Shown: positions 32,548 through 42,607 of the stretch, one piece after another
How the letters are laid out: each line of letters opens with the position of its first letter
Position numbering within the stretch: the first letter of the stretch is position 1
Assembly: GCA_030386875.1 (NCBI GenBank)
Contig: CM059578.1
Location: forward strand, 19,701,009-19,765,008
Reading direction: 5' to 3'
Length of the DNA stretch: 64,000 bases
DNA from: Morinoia aosen
Taxonomy: Eukaryota; Arthropoda; Malacostraca; Amphipoda; Talitridae
Program-made: the position numbers and the translations under genes
The notes under the pieces: generated by a model
The model's database searches: none
Told to the model about the DNA's origin: nothing
Seen by the model: only the letters and a program-made list of their open reading frames with translations

Positions 32548-32669
32548 TTCAAGCGAGTGGCAGTGAGTTGCGACTCCATGCAGCGATAGTTGCTGAGCTG
32601 CTCATCAAGGCGCCTGATCACTTCTTCTGCACCACCAGATTTTTTGCTCATGAACTCTTCAACACCTTC
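32548..32669 (-). CDS. Prefoldin subunit 3, first identified exon
   Basis: Acceptor ATTTCACAG precedes EGVEEFMSKKSGGAEEVIRRLD and LDEQLSNYRCMESQLTATRLK, ending in phase 2 (AA) at the donor |GTGGGT. It matches the N-terminal coiled-coil helix of prefoldin 3 (..V..FM....GG.A..V...LDEQ..KY..ME..L). The expected preceding exon with the GIPxAxFV motif was not recognised between here and the right-hand transposons. Confidence 0.93.
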
Positions 32670-32884
32670 CTGTGAAATGAAAATAAGTTATAAAAACATG
32701 AACAGTATTTTAACACAACTCACTCACCGATACACCCAATGCATGAATCTATATATAAGATATTTTATCACCAAATGCAGTTAAATTAAACTCAAAAATT
32801 GTTACACTGCATCAAATATTTTAGACATTTTAATGTTTCATTTCCCACAAAACAATGAAAATGTCAGGATAGTTCTTTTAGGCT

Positions 32885-33260
32885 AAATTCAATTAGATTA
32901 TTAGTTAGTTTAGGCCTCCCTATCCTCAACAAATGAGATCCAAAGAGAGGAAGGAAGAAGGCACCATATAGTATGGAGTTAAGGGAACGCAGAATCTATG
33001 CAGAAAACGCATAGAAACGGTAAGATGAGAAAAAAGTTCATGAAACATGATCAAAGTTGAAGAAGAAGTAGTAGGTGCTGAAAAAACAGGACAGCAGTAA
33101 ACCAAAAAAAGATGGTCCGTAACAAAACAAAAACCTATATTATTTTAACAAAAAGAAAGCCTACCTAACCTTTAGCTCGTGCCCACACATGGTCCCCCTC
33201 GGAACACTAATTCATTCCCATAGATACACTAGTTGTATCCCCCTGAGAGGGGCTAAAGTC
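32885..33260 (+). repeat. Repeat family R, copy 5 (longest)
   Basis: The least interrupted copy: it starts AGATTATTAGTTAGTTTAGGCC and runs through AGAGAGGAAGGAAGAAGGCACC, GTATGGAGTTAAGGGAACGC, GATGGTCCGTAACAAAAC, to CATTCCCATAGATACACTAG. No coding potential. Confidence 0.8.
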
Positions 33261-33623
33261 AATTAATATTGCTATGAGATATAACTTGAACATCCTTCAG
33301 AAAACAGAGTAATTCAAAAATAGCTAAAAATTATTATAATTATAAAATACAATATATAAAATTATGTTTCATATATTTTTTCAAAGTGTTGTAAAATAAA
33401 AATTGAGTACAGTTATTCAACTGCAGCAAAATTGATTAACGTAGCACGCTTACTTCAGTTGACATGAGCTACTTGTAGCTTTACCTTCACATCAACAAAA
33501 AATATTCTTTTCAAATTATTGACTAAGTAATTCAGGATAATATAATAGATTTTTTTTCATTTGAATGTTTCAATACAAAATGAGCCTTAGGGCACAAAAT
33601 AATTTTTTGTCTGAGGGAACTAT

Positions 33624-34181
33624 GGTAATTATGGAGTTGAATGCGCTCACAGAAATTAAAAATTATGTTCCCAAGGATCACTACAGGAACACATTTAAAA
33701 ACGTTTTACATGAATGACATTCTGCTCGCTGATGCGCAATTTTTAAATTATTCAACTCTAAAGTTATATGAATGTTGTACTTAAAAGTAAAGGAATGGAG
33801 ACGTAAATATGCTCTAATACGGTACTGACGTTACGGTGGGTAAGGTTAAGTTAGGTAATGTTAGGTTCGGTGTGTAAACTAACCTAAAATAACAAAGCAA
33901 CCTAAAATAGCTTACCTTAACTTATCCAAACTGAGGCTGTTATTTTCCCGCAAAAAAGTGGACGTGTCCATCCAAAAAAATAAGTGTGACCCAACAATGC
34001 GGCGGCTAAGCAACCGACTATATGAGGTTATTCTTATTAGAACGTAATGATTGCTATGTCTCATAAATAAAGGATCAGCACAGAATGTCATTCGTGTAAA
34101 ACATTTTTAAACGTAGTCCTGTAGTGATTCTTGGGAACAGGATTTTCAAATTCTGCGAGTTCATTAAACTCCAAATTGACC
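33624..34181. mobile_element. Foldback MITE, family F, copy 2
   Basis: The left arm (GGTAATTATGGAGTTGAATG..., 33624-33780) pairs with the right arm (34060-34181) over about 125 bp. The centre (33835-33930) is rich in AGGTTA and its complement, as in copy 1. Both arms include the CATGAATGACATTCTGCTCGCTGATG block, which also defines copies 1, 3 and 4. Confidence 0.8.
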
Positions 34182-34644
34182 GGAACTTATTTTGAAAAAT
34201 GATAAGTAATCAAGGTTGCAAACAATGCAAATATAAAACTTTACCCCAATGGTCTCTAAACATTCAACAACTCAAGTGAACTGTTGTTCAGTCAATGATG
34301 GATAGAATAGAAGGTACCCACATATGAAATCATTATAATTTGGCAGACAATAATTATAATTCAACATATGATGCAACAGAACCCTTCAATCATATAAAAT
34401 GAACTGAATCATGAACAAATTCTAAAAATCATATCCTCAGAGTGTCTTTCAGCTATAATTCTCAGGTCAAGTCATACTACCAGCAGCCCTTAAAGTATAA
34501 CATATAATTTTACTTGAAAATGAATGCAGGAACTGCAATTACATGGGATAATTCTGAAAATTATTTTCATAGCTTTCAATTTGTTTAGCATTACAGATTT
34601 ACTCTACATAACAATAAATTTGGTCAATATTGAGTTTAATAAGT

Positions 34645-35615
34645 CAAATTTTACTTTAATGTTGTCAACGATTTTCATAATTTTATTGCTATAGATAGGT
34701 AATGTAGTCGATTTTGAGACGTTTTACATGAATGACAATGTGCTCGCAAATGCTTAGTTTTCAAGTTATTTAAGTTTGAAGTTATACGTGCGGCGCTCCT
34801 GAACGGCCTTTTTTACGCAATTTCAGAGTTGAAACGGCATCTAACCCCCTATTACAAACGTAAAGAGGTTGGGTCGTGAGAGGTAGCCACAGTTCTTCTA
34901 CTGAAAATTATAAATAAACGTTTGTAGTGACGTCCGTGTACATCGGCTTCATGATGGCGGACGCCATCTTGGGTACCGGGTGGCTGTCATTGGAGATGAT
35001 GTAAATAATAATAATGAATAATGAAGGCATCTACGGATGCTTTATTTCCAATCAAGCCTGATACATATCACCTTGTACATTGGATTTTCAAATGCCTTAT
35101 AACTAACGCCAGGACGCCATGACGCGTTCCCCCGGTCAAGACCTGTACCCATTTCAGACACCTGGGTAGAGTTGGGTATTGTGCTTGGAATTTTTCTCCT
35201 ATACCCAACAAAGAAAAATTGTCACTGCCAGCGCCAAGATTCGATCCCGGGTCTCCCGCACGGCGGCAGAACCCTCTAGCCATGTGGCTATGGCGGCACC
35301 GCACCGTGGCGGCACCGGAAGTAAACGGAAGTCACTAGAAACCTATACTTATAATTTTCACTAGAAGAACTGTAGCTACCCCTCACAACCCAACCTCTTT
35401 ACGTTTGTAATAGGGGGTTAGCTTCCGTTATTAATTAAATTACGTTTGGCACTCTCGCTTCCCTGGCGCGCACAAGCCAACTTCAAAGTTGAATAATTAA
35501 AAAATAACCCATCAGCAAGCAGAATGTCATTCCTGTAAAACATTTTTAAATGTGTTCCTTTATTGATTATTGGCCACAAAATTGTGAAAATTGTTGACAA
35601 CATTCAAGTAAAATT
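34645..35615. mobile_element. Foldback MITE, family F, copy 3, split by a SINE
   Basis: Left arm 34645-34800 pairs with right arm 35450-35615 (AAATTTTACTT.AATGTTGTCAAC at both tips). A second inner pairing links 34845-34915 (CCCCCTATTACAAACGTAAAGAGGTTGGG) with 35370-35425. SINE copy 3 occupies 35008-35300 within the loop. An unpaired further left arm (copy 4) follows at 35620-35745. Confidence 0.75.
35008..35300 (-). mobile_element. SINE family S, copy 3, with tRNA-like head
   Basis: On the minus strand the head (35292-35235) contains a box-A-like GGCTAGAGGGTTCT and a box B GGATCGAATC spaced as in tRNA genes, followed by the family body and a 3' tail of ATTATTCATTATTATTAT. This is the structure of a tRNA-derived SINE transcribed by RNA polymerase III. 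The copy lies inside foldback MITE copy 3. Confidence 0.85.
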
Positions 35616-35619
35616 GGAC

Positions 35620-35745
35620 CGTTTAATGTTGTCAACTATTTGAATAATTTTGTTGTCATAGATAGGTAATGTGGTAGATTTCAAGATGTTTTCAAAGAAT
35701 GACATTGAGCTTGCAAATGCTTAGTTTTCGAGTTCTCAAAATAAG
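35620..35745. repeat. Family F arm, partial copy 4
   Basis: AATGTTGTCAACTATTTGAATAATTTTGTTGTCATAGATAGGTAATGTGGTAGATTT... repeats 34656-34770 in direct orientation, immediately after copy 3. It may be a solo arm or the start of a truncated neighbour. Confidence 0.65.
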
Positions 35746-35949
35746 TTCTAGTTACCATCTGTAGAAATTATCCATACCCCTACTTACAAATTGTATAATA
35801 ATCCCTAATTAGCCAACCAGCTAGTAATATTTGTCATATTAGGAACAAAAACATTCATTCCAATTTGCACCATTCATATAAATTTACTAAAAATATTTAA
35901 AACTATTACCTTGAATAACTCTTCTCAAAATTAATTTACCTGTTTAATT

Positions 35950-36480
35950 ATTCTTCTACGGGATCTCAACGTGTCACGAAAGCTTTCAACAAAATTGTAC
36001 CACCTTCAGCCAATTCCCGGATAGGAAACGTACTGATAAATTCGTACGAAATTTACACATGATGACAATTGTATATCTTACCTCCAATACTCAAATTCAT
36101 GTCATTATAAGGCAATTGCACCACAATGTTATCAAGAAGTACTTTTGTTTTGAACGGCGAAACGATTCTTCTGTTATCTGTTTTCGAAAATGGCGGCTAC
36201 ACACAATATGTTCGCACAAATTAGATTCCTTAATTGACCTAAAATTTCACTACCACTTGCTCTTGGCCACTCTTTAAAATATGCATGATGATATTGGAAG
36301 TACTTGATATCAGGTTGATCTCTAGAATTATTTTCAAATTCGATGAAAGAACATTTTTTCATTCTATTTGAAGACGCCATTCTTGCAGACACCAACGCCG
36401 ACGAGTTGTCTTGTTACTGGTCGCGTTGTTGTTGTACAAGTTGTCGTACAGCAGACTCGATATTGTCGCCAGATAGCGCT
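35950..36480. other. Possible promoter or first-exon region, unresolved
   Basis: Several features suggest transcription: ATGGCG starts on both strands (36190 plus, 36378 minus), and donor-like GAG|GTAAGA at about 36077 on the minus strand. The prefoldin first exon would be expected on this side, but no GIPxAxFV-type sequence is present and the phases do not fit, so no gene is called. Confidence 0.25.
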
Positions 36481-36590
36481 ACTCTGTTGATCTGTGTTGC
36501 TATTCGTTCTGTACCTGTGACGTCACCGTCCCCAGGGCTCTTTTAAGAAAAGACTTGAATGCTACTACCTTATTATGTGTACCGTGGTGG

Positions 36591-38591
36591 CAGTGTTTCC
36601 ACGAGCAGGGTAATTACCCCAGTTTAGGGTAATCAGGGGTACCCTAGGGTAATGTTTAGGGTAATGAAAAATAGGGGCAAATCTAGGGTAATCAGAGCTC
36701 CGTGAAGAAAGTGCCCGCCTAATCTACGAAAAATAGAAAATTGAAAGCCAATTTGCAAGCACCCTACTGGTCACCCCCTGAACGAAATGCAATGAAACGA
36801 GTCAGAATTTAGTGTTCACAAAAATGCACTGCTGCTTCGGTGCAGCAGTGCACTGCTGCTTTTCGGTGCAAAACTGCTTCAACGAAAGACGACGTCAAGA
36901 TACGCAGCCATAATATCTCATGTCCACTTCGTTTTGTCGAATGATTCTGAGTTGCATTTCGCTAATAAAAAACGCGATCTGTGTCAGGCTGTGAGCAACA
37001 GCCAGTCGACGAAAGTCACTGTCCTGTTCTGATTGCGCGCGTGCTTATAAGCTTCAACAGAATACAGGCAAGTGTGTTTGTTGTATTTTTAAATACAACA
37101 GCTAATATATTTCATCGTAGAAATAATTTATGTGTTCATTCTTGTGATAGTGATTGGATTAACAGCAGAGTTACTCCACAGCACCGGTAAATTGCCAGCT
37201 AATTAGGTGGAAGGCGTCCTATTTCTCAGCCATGTTACACGCCAACGAATGTTACACATGTTATTGTAGCGATGCAAACAAAAAAATTTTGACAGGGTTC
37301 TTTGACACTTCGAGTTACAAAAGGTACCAAAGGCGAAAGGAAAAAGCTATAAAATTAGTTACAAAAAATAATATGAACAAAAGAGGACAGTTATTAACTT
37401 AAAACTTGCGATATATGTTTGTAATCTAATTGTCTTCTTTAGGCGCTGTAACCCGTATGTAGAATTTAATAAAGAATATAGAATTTGATATAGATAATGC
37501 CTAGAATTCCATCAACCGAAATTGAAACACTGGGGCTTTTAGAAACTGAGTGTTGAGGAAAGTTTTTACATATTAATACAAGCAATGTAGTTTTGTCCAA
37601 AATCCTCTGAATTTCCTCATCCGCCCTTTAAGAAATAAATAAATTTGATTGCTTTACGATCAACTTTATGAGTTGATGAGTGAATGTGATTGCAACAAAG
37701 TCTCTAAGAAGCATATGTGATGTAACAAAATTGGATTAAATCTGTGCGGAAAAAATATGATGAAGGTCATGTGTGAGGAAAGCCAGAAAGCCATCAGAAA
37801 GAGTGGATCAAAGTGTTAGGTTAGATTAAGCATGTGGAATGAATGGCTGAAGTGCGTGAAAGGATGGATAATGAAATGAAAAATAGAATATTATACTTGG
37901 GATAGGTAAACATATTGTTGCCCATGTTGCAGCATGGCAGATGATCTCGCACCGAATGAGGAAGAGCCAACGACACCACCGCAGAAAAAAGCTCCACGTG
38001 AGTGCTAAAAACTACAAGCAGAAATTTAAAGATTCGTGGACATCGGATCTTGAGTTTGAAGGATGGTTAGCCAAGTCCTCAAAAATCAACAGAACAAAAT
38101 TATGTAGCATATTGCTAGGTTTGTCGAACCGATATTATTTGTTGAAAACCTGAGATCAAGCGTCACATGCTCGTAAAGTGGAACCGCAAGTTCGTGCATT
38201 TTTAGCTGAGCATCAGCTACCTATCCATTGTGTGAGCCTCTTTTAGACTTGACGAAATCAATGTTCTCACATCAGGAGTCGCTGAAAAAGGTGTGCCTTG
38301 AAAAACAGCGGGCATCAAACATAATTCGACAGGTATTTGGCAAACATCTTGTACGTGATATCGCCTGGGATATCAAACCAGCATTCTAACGCCGTTCAAC
38401 TGGCCTTCCCTCCTGACGCTCATGCAGTATGTAACACAGTGTTAATTCATACTGACGGAGCTCGGGAAACCAGTCCATTGTCTTTTAGTTAATTTATAGG
38501 TCATAGGTCAGGATTAACTGTTTTAGGGTAATCTGGGGTAATCAACACCCTTCAGCTAGGGTAATTAGAGTCACCTCGCGTGGAAACCCTG
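36591..38591. mobile_element. hAT transposon, 2.0 kb, with perfect 8-bp target duplication
   Basis: The ends CAGTGTTTCCACG and, in reverse complement, CAGGGTTTCCACG form hAT-type terminal inverted repeats, extended inward by repeated GGGTAAT/ATTACCC motifs. The flanks CGTGGTGG (36583-36590) and CGTGGTGG (38592-38599) are identical. It landed directly 5' of the Harbinger transposase gene. The interior contains a decayed transposase (37934-38400). Confidence 0.93.
37934..38400 (+). pseudogene. hAT transposase N-terminal relic
   Basis: The frame 37941-38153 contains YKQKFKDSWTSDLEFEGWL, typical of the segment just before the BED/TTF-like zinc finger in arthropod hAT-family proteins. The finger cysteines are not preserved, and after a stop the frame continues brokenly (HARKVEPQVRAFLAEHQLP, then FGKHLVRD). 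The catalytic core and dimerisation region are absent, so this copy depends on other elements. Confidence 0.6.
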
Positions 38592-38605
38592 CGTGGTGGC
38601 CGGCC

Positions 38606-39106
38606 ATGGAGCCGCGCCTCAGTAGCGTACGAGATACGAACGTGTATGCTGTGGTCATCATGGTGCTGTCTAAAAATGCAAAGTTAGCTCTTCTTCTTGG
38701 CATAACAGCTGCTTGCGCACCTACTGTTGACCGCCGTAAAAAGCGTCGATCCATATGGATGAAGAAATGGCTGGAAAGACGTCATCAGCGTAGTAGCTTC
38801 GCAACTATTTTTAGAGAACTTAGAAATGAGGATGAATCTTCCTTTATAAATTATACTAGAATGACTCCTGTTTTGTTTTCATCTATATTGGATAAGATTT
38901 CTCCATTAATAAAGAGGGATGACACTAATATGAGAGAGAGCATTTCACCTGGAGCGCGTCTAGAAGCAACATTGCGATTCTTGGCAAATGGGGGGTCTTA
39001 CAATTCCCTTCAATACTCATCACGAATATGTCAGTCAAGCCTGTTGTACATTATTCCCGAGACGTGTGACGCTATTTACAACGCATTGAAGGATGAATAT
39101 GTCAAG
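38606..39106 (+). pseudogene. Harbinger transposase, exon 1
   Basis: 167 codons, in phase 0 to the donor AAG|GTAAGC. It reads KKWLERRHQRSSFATIFREL, EDESSFINYTRMTPVLFSSI, IKRDDTNMRESISPGARLEA and RFLANGGSYNSLQYSSRI, ending ETCDAIYNALKDEYVK, the N-terminal half of HARBI1-like DDE transposases. The frame is intact. I chose the first Met because the sequence upstream is hAT; a later Met at 38660 is also possible. Confidence 0.9.
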
Positions 39107-39284
39107 GTAAGCCAATGTATTTATTAAATAATATAATTCCATTCTCAACAGGAACGAAAAAAATAACAGTATATGATAATGCATTTGAAATCATAAAATG
39201 TAATTCGTTATGGTTCAACAGAGTAAACAGTGCTATTTTATAGTAAAAGGGAGGCTAAATAGCTAAATAGCAGTGTTCAAAAGG

Positions 39285-39745
39285 GAGGCTAAATAATGAA
39301 CATAATATTAACGGAGAACACAACATAAAAAGCTTTGGTTCATCATGCACTGTAATTCTTTGTGGCTCAATAGAGTACGTAGCACTAATTTATTGAATAA
39401 TTCCATTTTCAAAAGGGAGGCTAAATAATGAACATAATATTAACGGAGAACATAACATAAAAAGCTTTGGTTCATCATGCACTGTAATTATTTGTGGCTC
39501 AATAGAGTACGTAGCACTAATTTATTGAATAATTCCATTTTCAAAAGGGAGGCTAAATAATGAACATAATATTAACGGAGAACATAACATAAAAAGCTTT
39601 GGTTCATCATGCACTGTAATTCTTTGTGGCTCAATAGAGTACGTAGCACTAATTTATTGAATAATTCCATTTCCAAAAAAGAGGCGAAATAATGAACATA
39701 ATGTAATCGGGAAACATAACATGAAAAGCTTCGGTTCTGATTACA
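39285..39745. repeat. 132-bp tandem repeat, 3.5 units
   Basis: Units start at 39285, 39417 and 39549 (GAGGCTAAATAATGAAC...), are almost identical, and are followed by a diverged partial unit at 39681. The array lies in the intron of the Harbinger transposase, just beyond the 3' end of the MADF gene. Confidence 0.93.
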
Positions 39746-39806
39746 TAGCGTATGCACGGTTCCTTGACATTTTTAACTAGTTTAACTGGTGACATCAATT
39801 TATTAA

Positions 39807-40208
39807 TTAAGAAAAACGGATATCGTCACCGCTGTTTACAATGTGTGCACCAACTTTTAAAACACCACACCCTCCCATGAATAATGCATCATTCATAAGC
39901 TTCATGTCCACTCTTCTGTTGATATTATCCATTTTCTTTAATTCGTAAGCGATATATGTCCCGAATGAAGAATTTCCATCCTCCTCAGTGTTATGAATTT
40001 TTTCAACACAAGCCATCATGAGAGCCTGGTTATCGGGAGGCGGCTCAGTTCTTGATCTCTTGCGCGGTGGTAGACTAGGTTTCGGTGCTGGAGTAGATGG
40101 CCTCGAAGTAGACGGGACAGATGAGGATGCCTCTGAAATGTCTGACTTTTTTTCGTTCGTGAGGGAAATTCCAACTTCAGTTAGCAGGTCCTCCATATCA
40201 TCTGCCAC
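39807..40208 (-). CDS. Harbinger MADF-domain protein, exon 2
   Basis: After acceptor CCCATCAG the exon reads VADDMEDLLTEVG, a Ser/Thr/Pro-rich linker with a basic nuclear-localisation-like PPRKRSRTEPP, and a C-terminal helical part (MMACVEKIHNTEEDGNSSFG, YELKKMDNINRRVDMKLMND), ending DDIRFS and stop. It joins exon 1 in phase 0. It lies wholly within the transposase intron on the other strand. The C-terminal region resembles the BESS-like or oligomerisation tail of such partners. Confidence 0.82.
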   Translation of the reverse strand: MADDMEDLLTEVGISLTNEKKSDISEASSSVPSTSRPSTPAPKPSLPPRKRSRTEPPPDNQALMMACVEKIHNTEEDGNSSFGTYIAYELKKMDNINRRVDMKLMNDALFMGGCGVLKVGAHIVNSGDDIRFS

Positions 40209-40630
40209 CTGATGGGAATAAATATACAAATGTATATTAAAATTTATATACATAAATTTATAGTAAGTACCTTTCGATAAATTCATTCGGAACATCTTAT
40301 ATTAACAAGTGAGACGTCTGAATCAAGGTCATAGAAAGGAATTATTTTACAAAAAGTACTCAAATTGAGGAACAACCATTTGGAATTAATAATGAAAGTC
40401 TCTAAAGTCATAAAAACTTTCTTCGATTACTTTTCAATATGCTTATAACTATTTTTAAGATTAAGGAAGTTGATGAATATACTTAAATTTAAATAGATGT
40501 TAATCTCTGAAAAACAATTATGAAATTATTAGTTACAATTTCTTGTCCATCGATTTCTATACAGCAAATCGAACAACACAAAGTGATGTCAATGAGTTAC
40601 ATCTAATTGTTAATATCTCTTTCTTTACAG

Positions 40631-41438
40631 ACGCCCAACAGTCCAGCTGAATGGAAAGAAGTGGCTCGCGATTTTCAGCATATGAGGACGGGAAGCATAT
40701 CTCAATCCGCCCCCGAACCCCCCCCCCCCCCCCCCCCCCCCAGGGAGCGGCTCGTATTTTTTTAATTATAAAGGTTCGAATAGCATCATCCTCATGGCAG
40801 TTGTGGACGCACGATACAGATTCCTCTACGTTGATGTCGGCACAAATGGACGCGCATCGGACGCCACCGTCTGGGATAATAATTGCTCCTTGAAAGTGCG
40901 CATTGAAGACAGAACGATGGGATTGCCAGCAGACTCAGCTCTGCCCGGTAGCCACAAGGTGCTTCCGCACGTGTTTGTCGGTGACGACGCGTTTCCATTG
41001 AAACCTTTTCTTCTGAAATCCTTTCCTTTCAGAAGTCAGAGTAACTCGGAAAGGATATTCTCGTATAGGTTGTCGCGTGCGAGGAGAACTATCGAGAATG
41101 CTTTCGGGATCATGGCCAATAGATTTCGGTGTCTGCTCACACAAATCTATTTGCAGCCCGAAAAAGTGCAAAAAATTGTTTTGGCTTGTGTTGCTCTACA
41201 CAACTTCCTCATGACCGAGAACGCTTCTGAGTATTCGTCGGGTTCAATGATGGACTCTGAAAATGTTGTCACAGGCGAGCTCCAACCCGGAACCTGGCGA
41301 GAGCAAGAACTCGTACCACTGCAGGTACGCGGTCGCCGTGCTTCAGAGGAGGCCAAGGCAGTACGCCAACAATTCTGCGAATACTTCAATGCAGAAGGAA
41401 GTGCCCCTTGGCAAGCAAAAATGGCCGGGATCGAATAA
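40631..41438 (+). pseudogene. Harbinger transposase, exon 2, catalytic domain, frameshifted
   Basis: After TTCTTTACAG the frame starts TPNSPAEWKEVARDFQ. The expected RWNFPHC.GA segment is missing (small deletion), shifting the frame to YEDGKHISIRP, which keeps the first catalytic Asp. A run of 24 C (40718-40741) then shifts it again to GSGSYFFNYKGSNSIILMAVVDARYRF. The rest is intact: VDVG..GRASDATVWDN, HVFVGDDAFPLK (second Asp), YRLSRARRTIENAFGIMANRF (catalytic Glu) and LHNFL. All three DDE residues survive, but the two frame changes inactivate the gene. Confidence 0.9.
40718..40741. repeat. Homopolymer of 24 C inside the transposase exon
   Basis: An uninterrupted C24 run lies between the GKH block and the SYFFNYKG block of the transposase. 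Its length sets the reading frame and is prone to slippage or sequencing error. Confidence 0.9.
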
Positions 41439-42130
41439 AACTACAAAAATTGGATTTGTTTTTTCTATGGTATATAGCAATATCGGTCTTTCAAGCCATG
41501 TTAATTTTCTACGATTTATTCACACTATTATTATATCAACGTCACACCTACTTGAATAATAGCTGTGGTTTGGAATGCTTTAGTCTCCCGTGAACACAAC
41601 CACGCTTGATTGCAATTACAGATTTTTGGCATGGTTGCATTAGGATTGGTTGTCGTATATATGGAAATTTTCTAATACTGGTAATACTGAGATACTTGTG
41701 CACATAATTGCAGAATAAGCGTTGGTAAAAATAACTCTCATTTTAAAAGTAGATAATAGCATAATTAAAATTTCATCATGCATTAAAATACCACTGATTT
41801 TCAATAAAAATGTCAATCACGAAAATATTTTATGGTTTGTCCCACTATGTGCTGCTTGATTCAGTCATCAGGCTGATATGGAAACTGTAATACTGTACTA
41901 ATCGCATTTTGAACAATGATAATTAAGAGTATTAAAGAATCAAGTTCAAAATTTTTACAAAGCGGTATAATATAATTTTATACTTGAACACTTACTTTCT
42001 TTAAAATATATAAATATAATAAATCTAAGTATTTTACGTCATTTGTGACTTTTGCAGGCCACGGTATTGCAAGTCATTGTAACTGAAATTGCGCTACTGT
42101 TCTCTTGAATTTCTGAAGGAACTCATAATA
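41439..42130. other. AT-rich intronic stretch
   Basis: It lies between the transposase stop and the end of MADF exon 1, inside the MADF intron. No further gene is seen. Confidence 0.5.
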
Positions 42131-42193
42131 AAAATTTTATTTCAGGTAACAAAAGAAGCAATAACACATGCTTAATAATTTTTTGTTACCTAC

Positions 42194-42607
42194 CTCGGGC
42201 TGAGAATGTTGTGTTTCATCCAATGATGAAGTAGAAGCACAATGAACGTCACCTTCGTCTAAGAACGTCAGTAGGTTGTAACACCACAATTTTTGGACAT
42301 ATATTTGGTCCGTTCCTGCACCCGATTTCTGTGAACCTTTTTTAGATTTGTTCTCGCACCTGAACTGCGATCGAAGAGTATTTATCTTCTTTTTTATTTC
42401 CTCAGGAGTTAGTGCAATCTCTGGCTTCATTTCCTCTACAATCTTGTTAAGTGCTACACTTCGGAGAGATCTATCTCTATAGTCACTACTTTTCACTTTC
42501 CATAAACATGGGTACGTTTTTAGAATTTCTATAAATAATGTGGTCGACCGCCTGCACCAGTCAGCCAGCGCCGGAGGTGAAGGGAGAGGACAGCTAATCA
42601 CAGACAT
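42194..42607 (-). CDS. Harbinger MADF-domain protein, exon 1
   Basis: 138 codons to the donor CCCGAG|GTAGGT. Residues about 22-120 read LFIEILKTYPCLWKVKSSDY, RDRSLRSVALNKIVEEM, TPEEIKKKINTLRSQFRCE and IYVQKLWCYNLLTFLDEGD, a Myb-related MADF domain (MADF_DNA_bdg). In Harbinger elements such a protein is the DNA-binding partner of the transposase, helping its nuclear import and binding to the element ends; this role is known for the family and inferred here. Spliced with 39807-40208 it gives an intact protein of about 271 residues. Confidence 0.85.

Noticed and set aside
36343..36546. Candidate first exon of prefoldin 3 around 36080-36400
   Set aside because: Minus-strand Met codons and a donor exist, but no GIPxAxFV motif is present and the phase would create a stop when joined to 32669.
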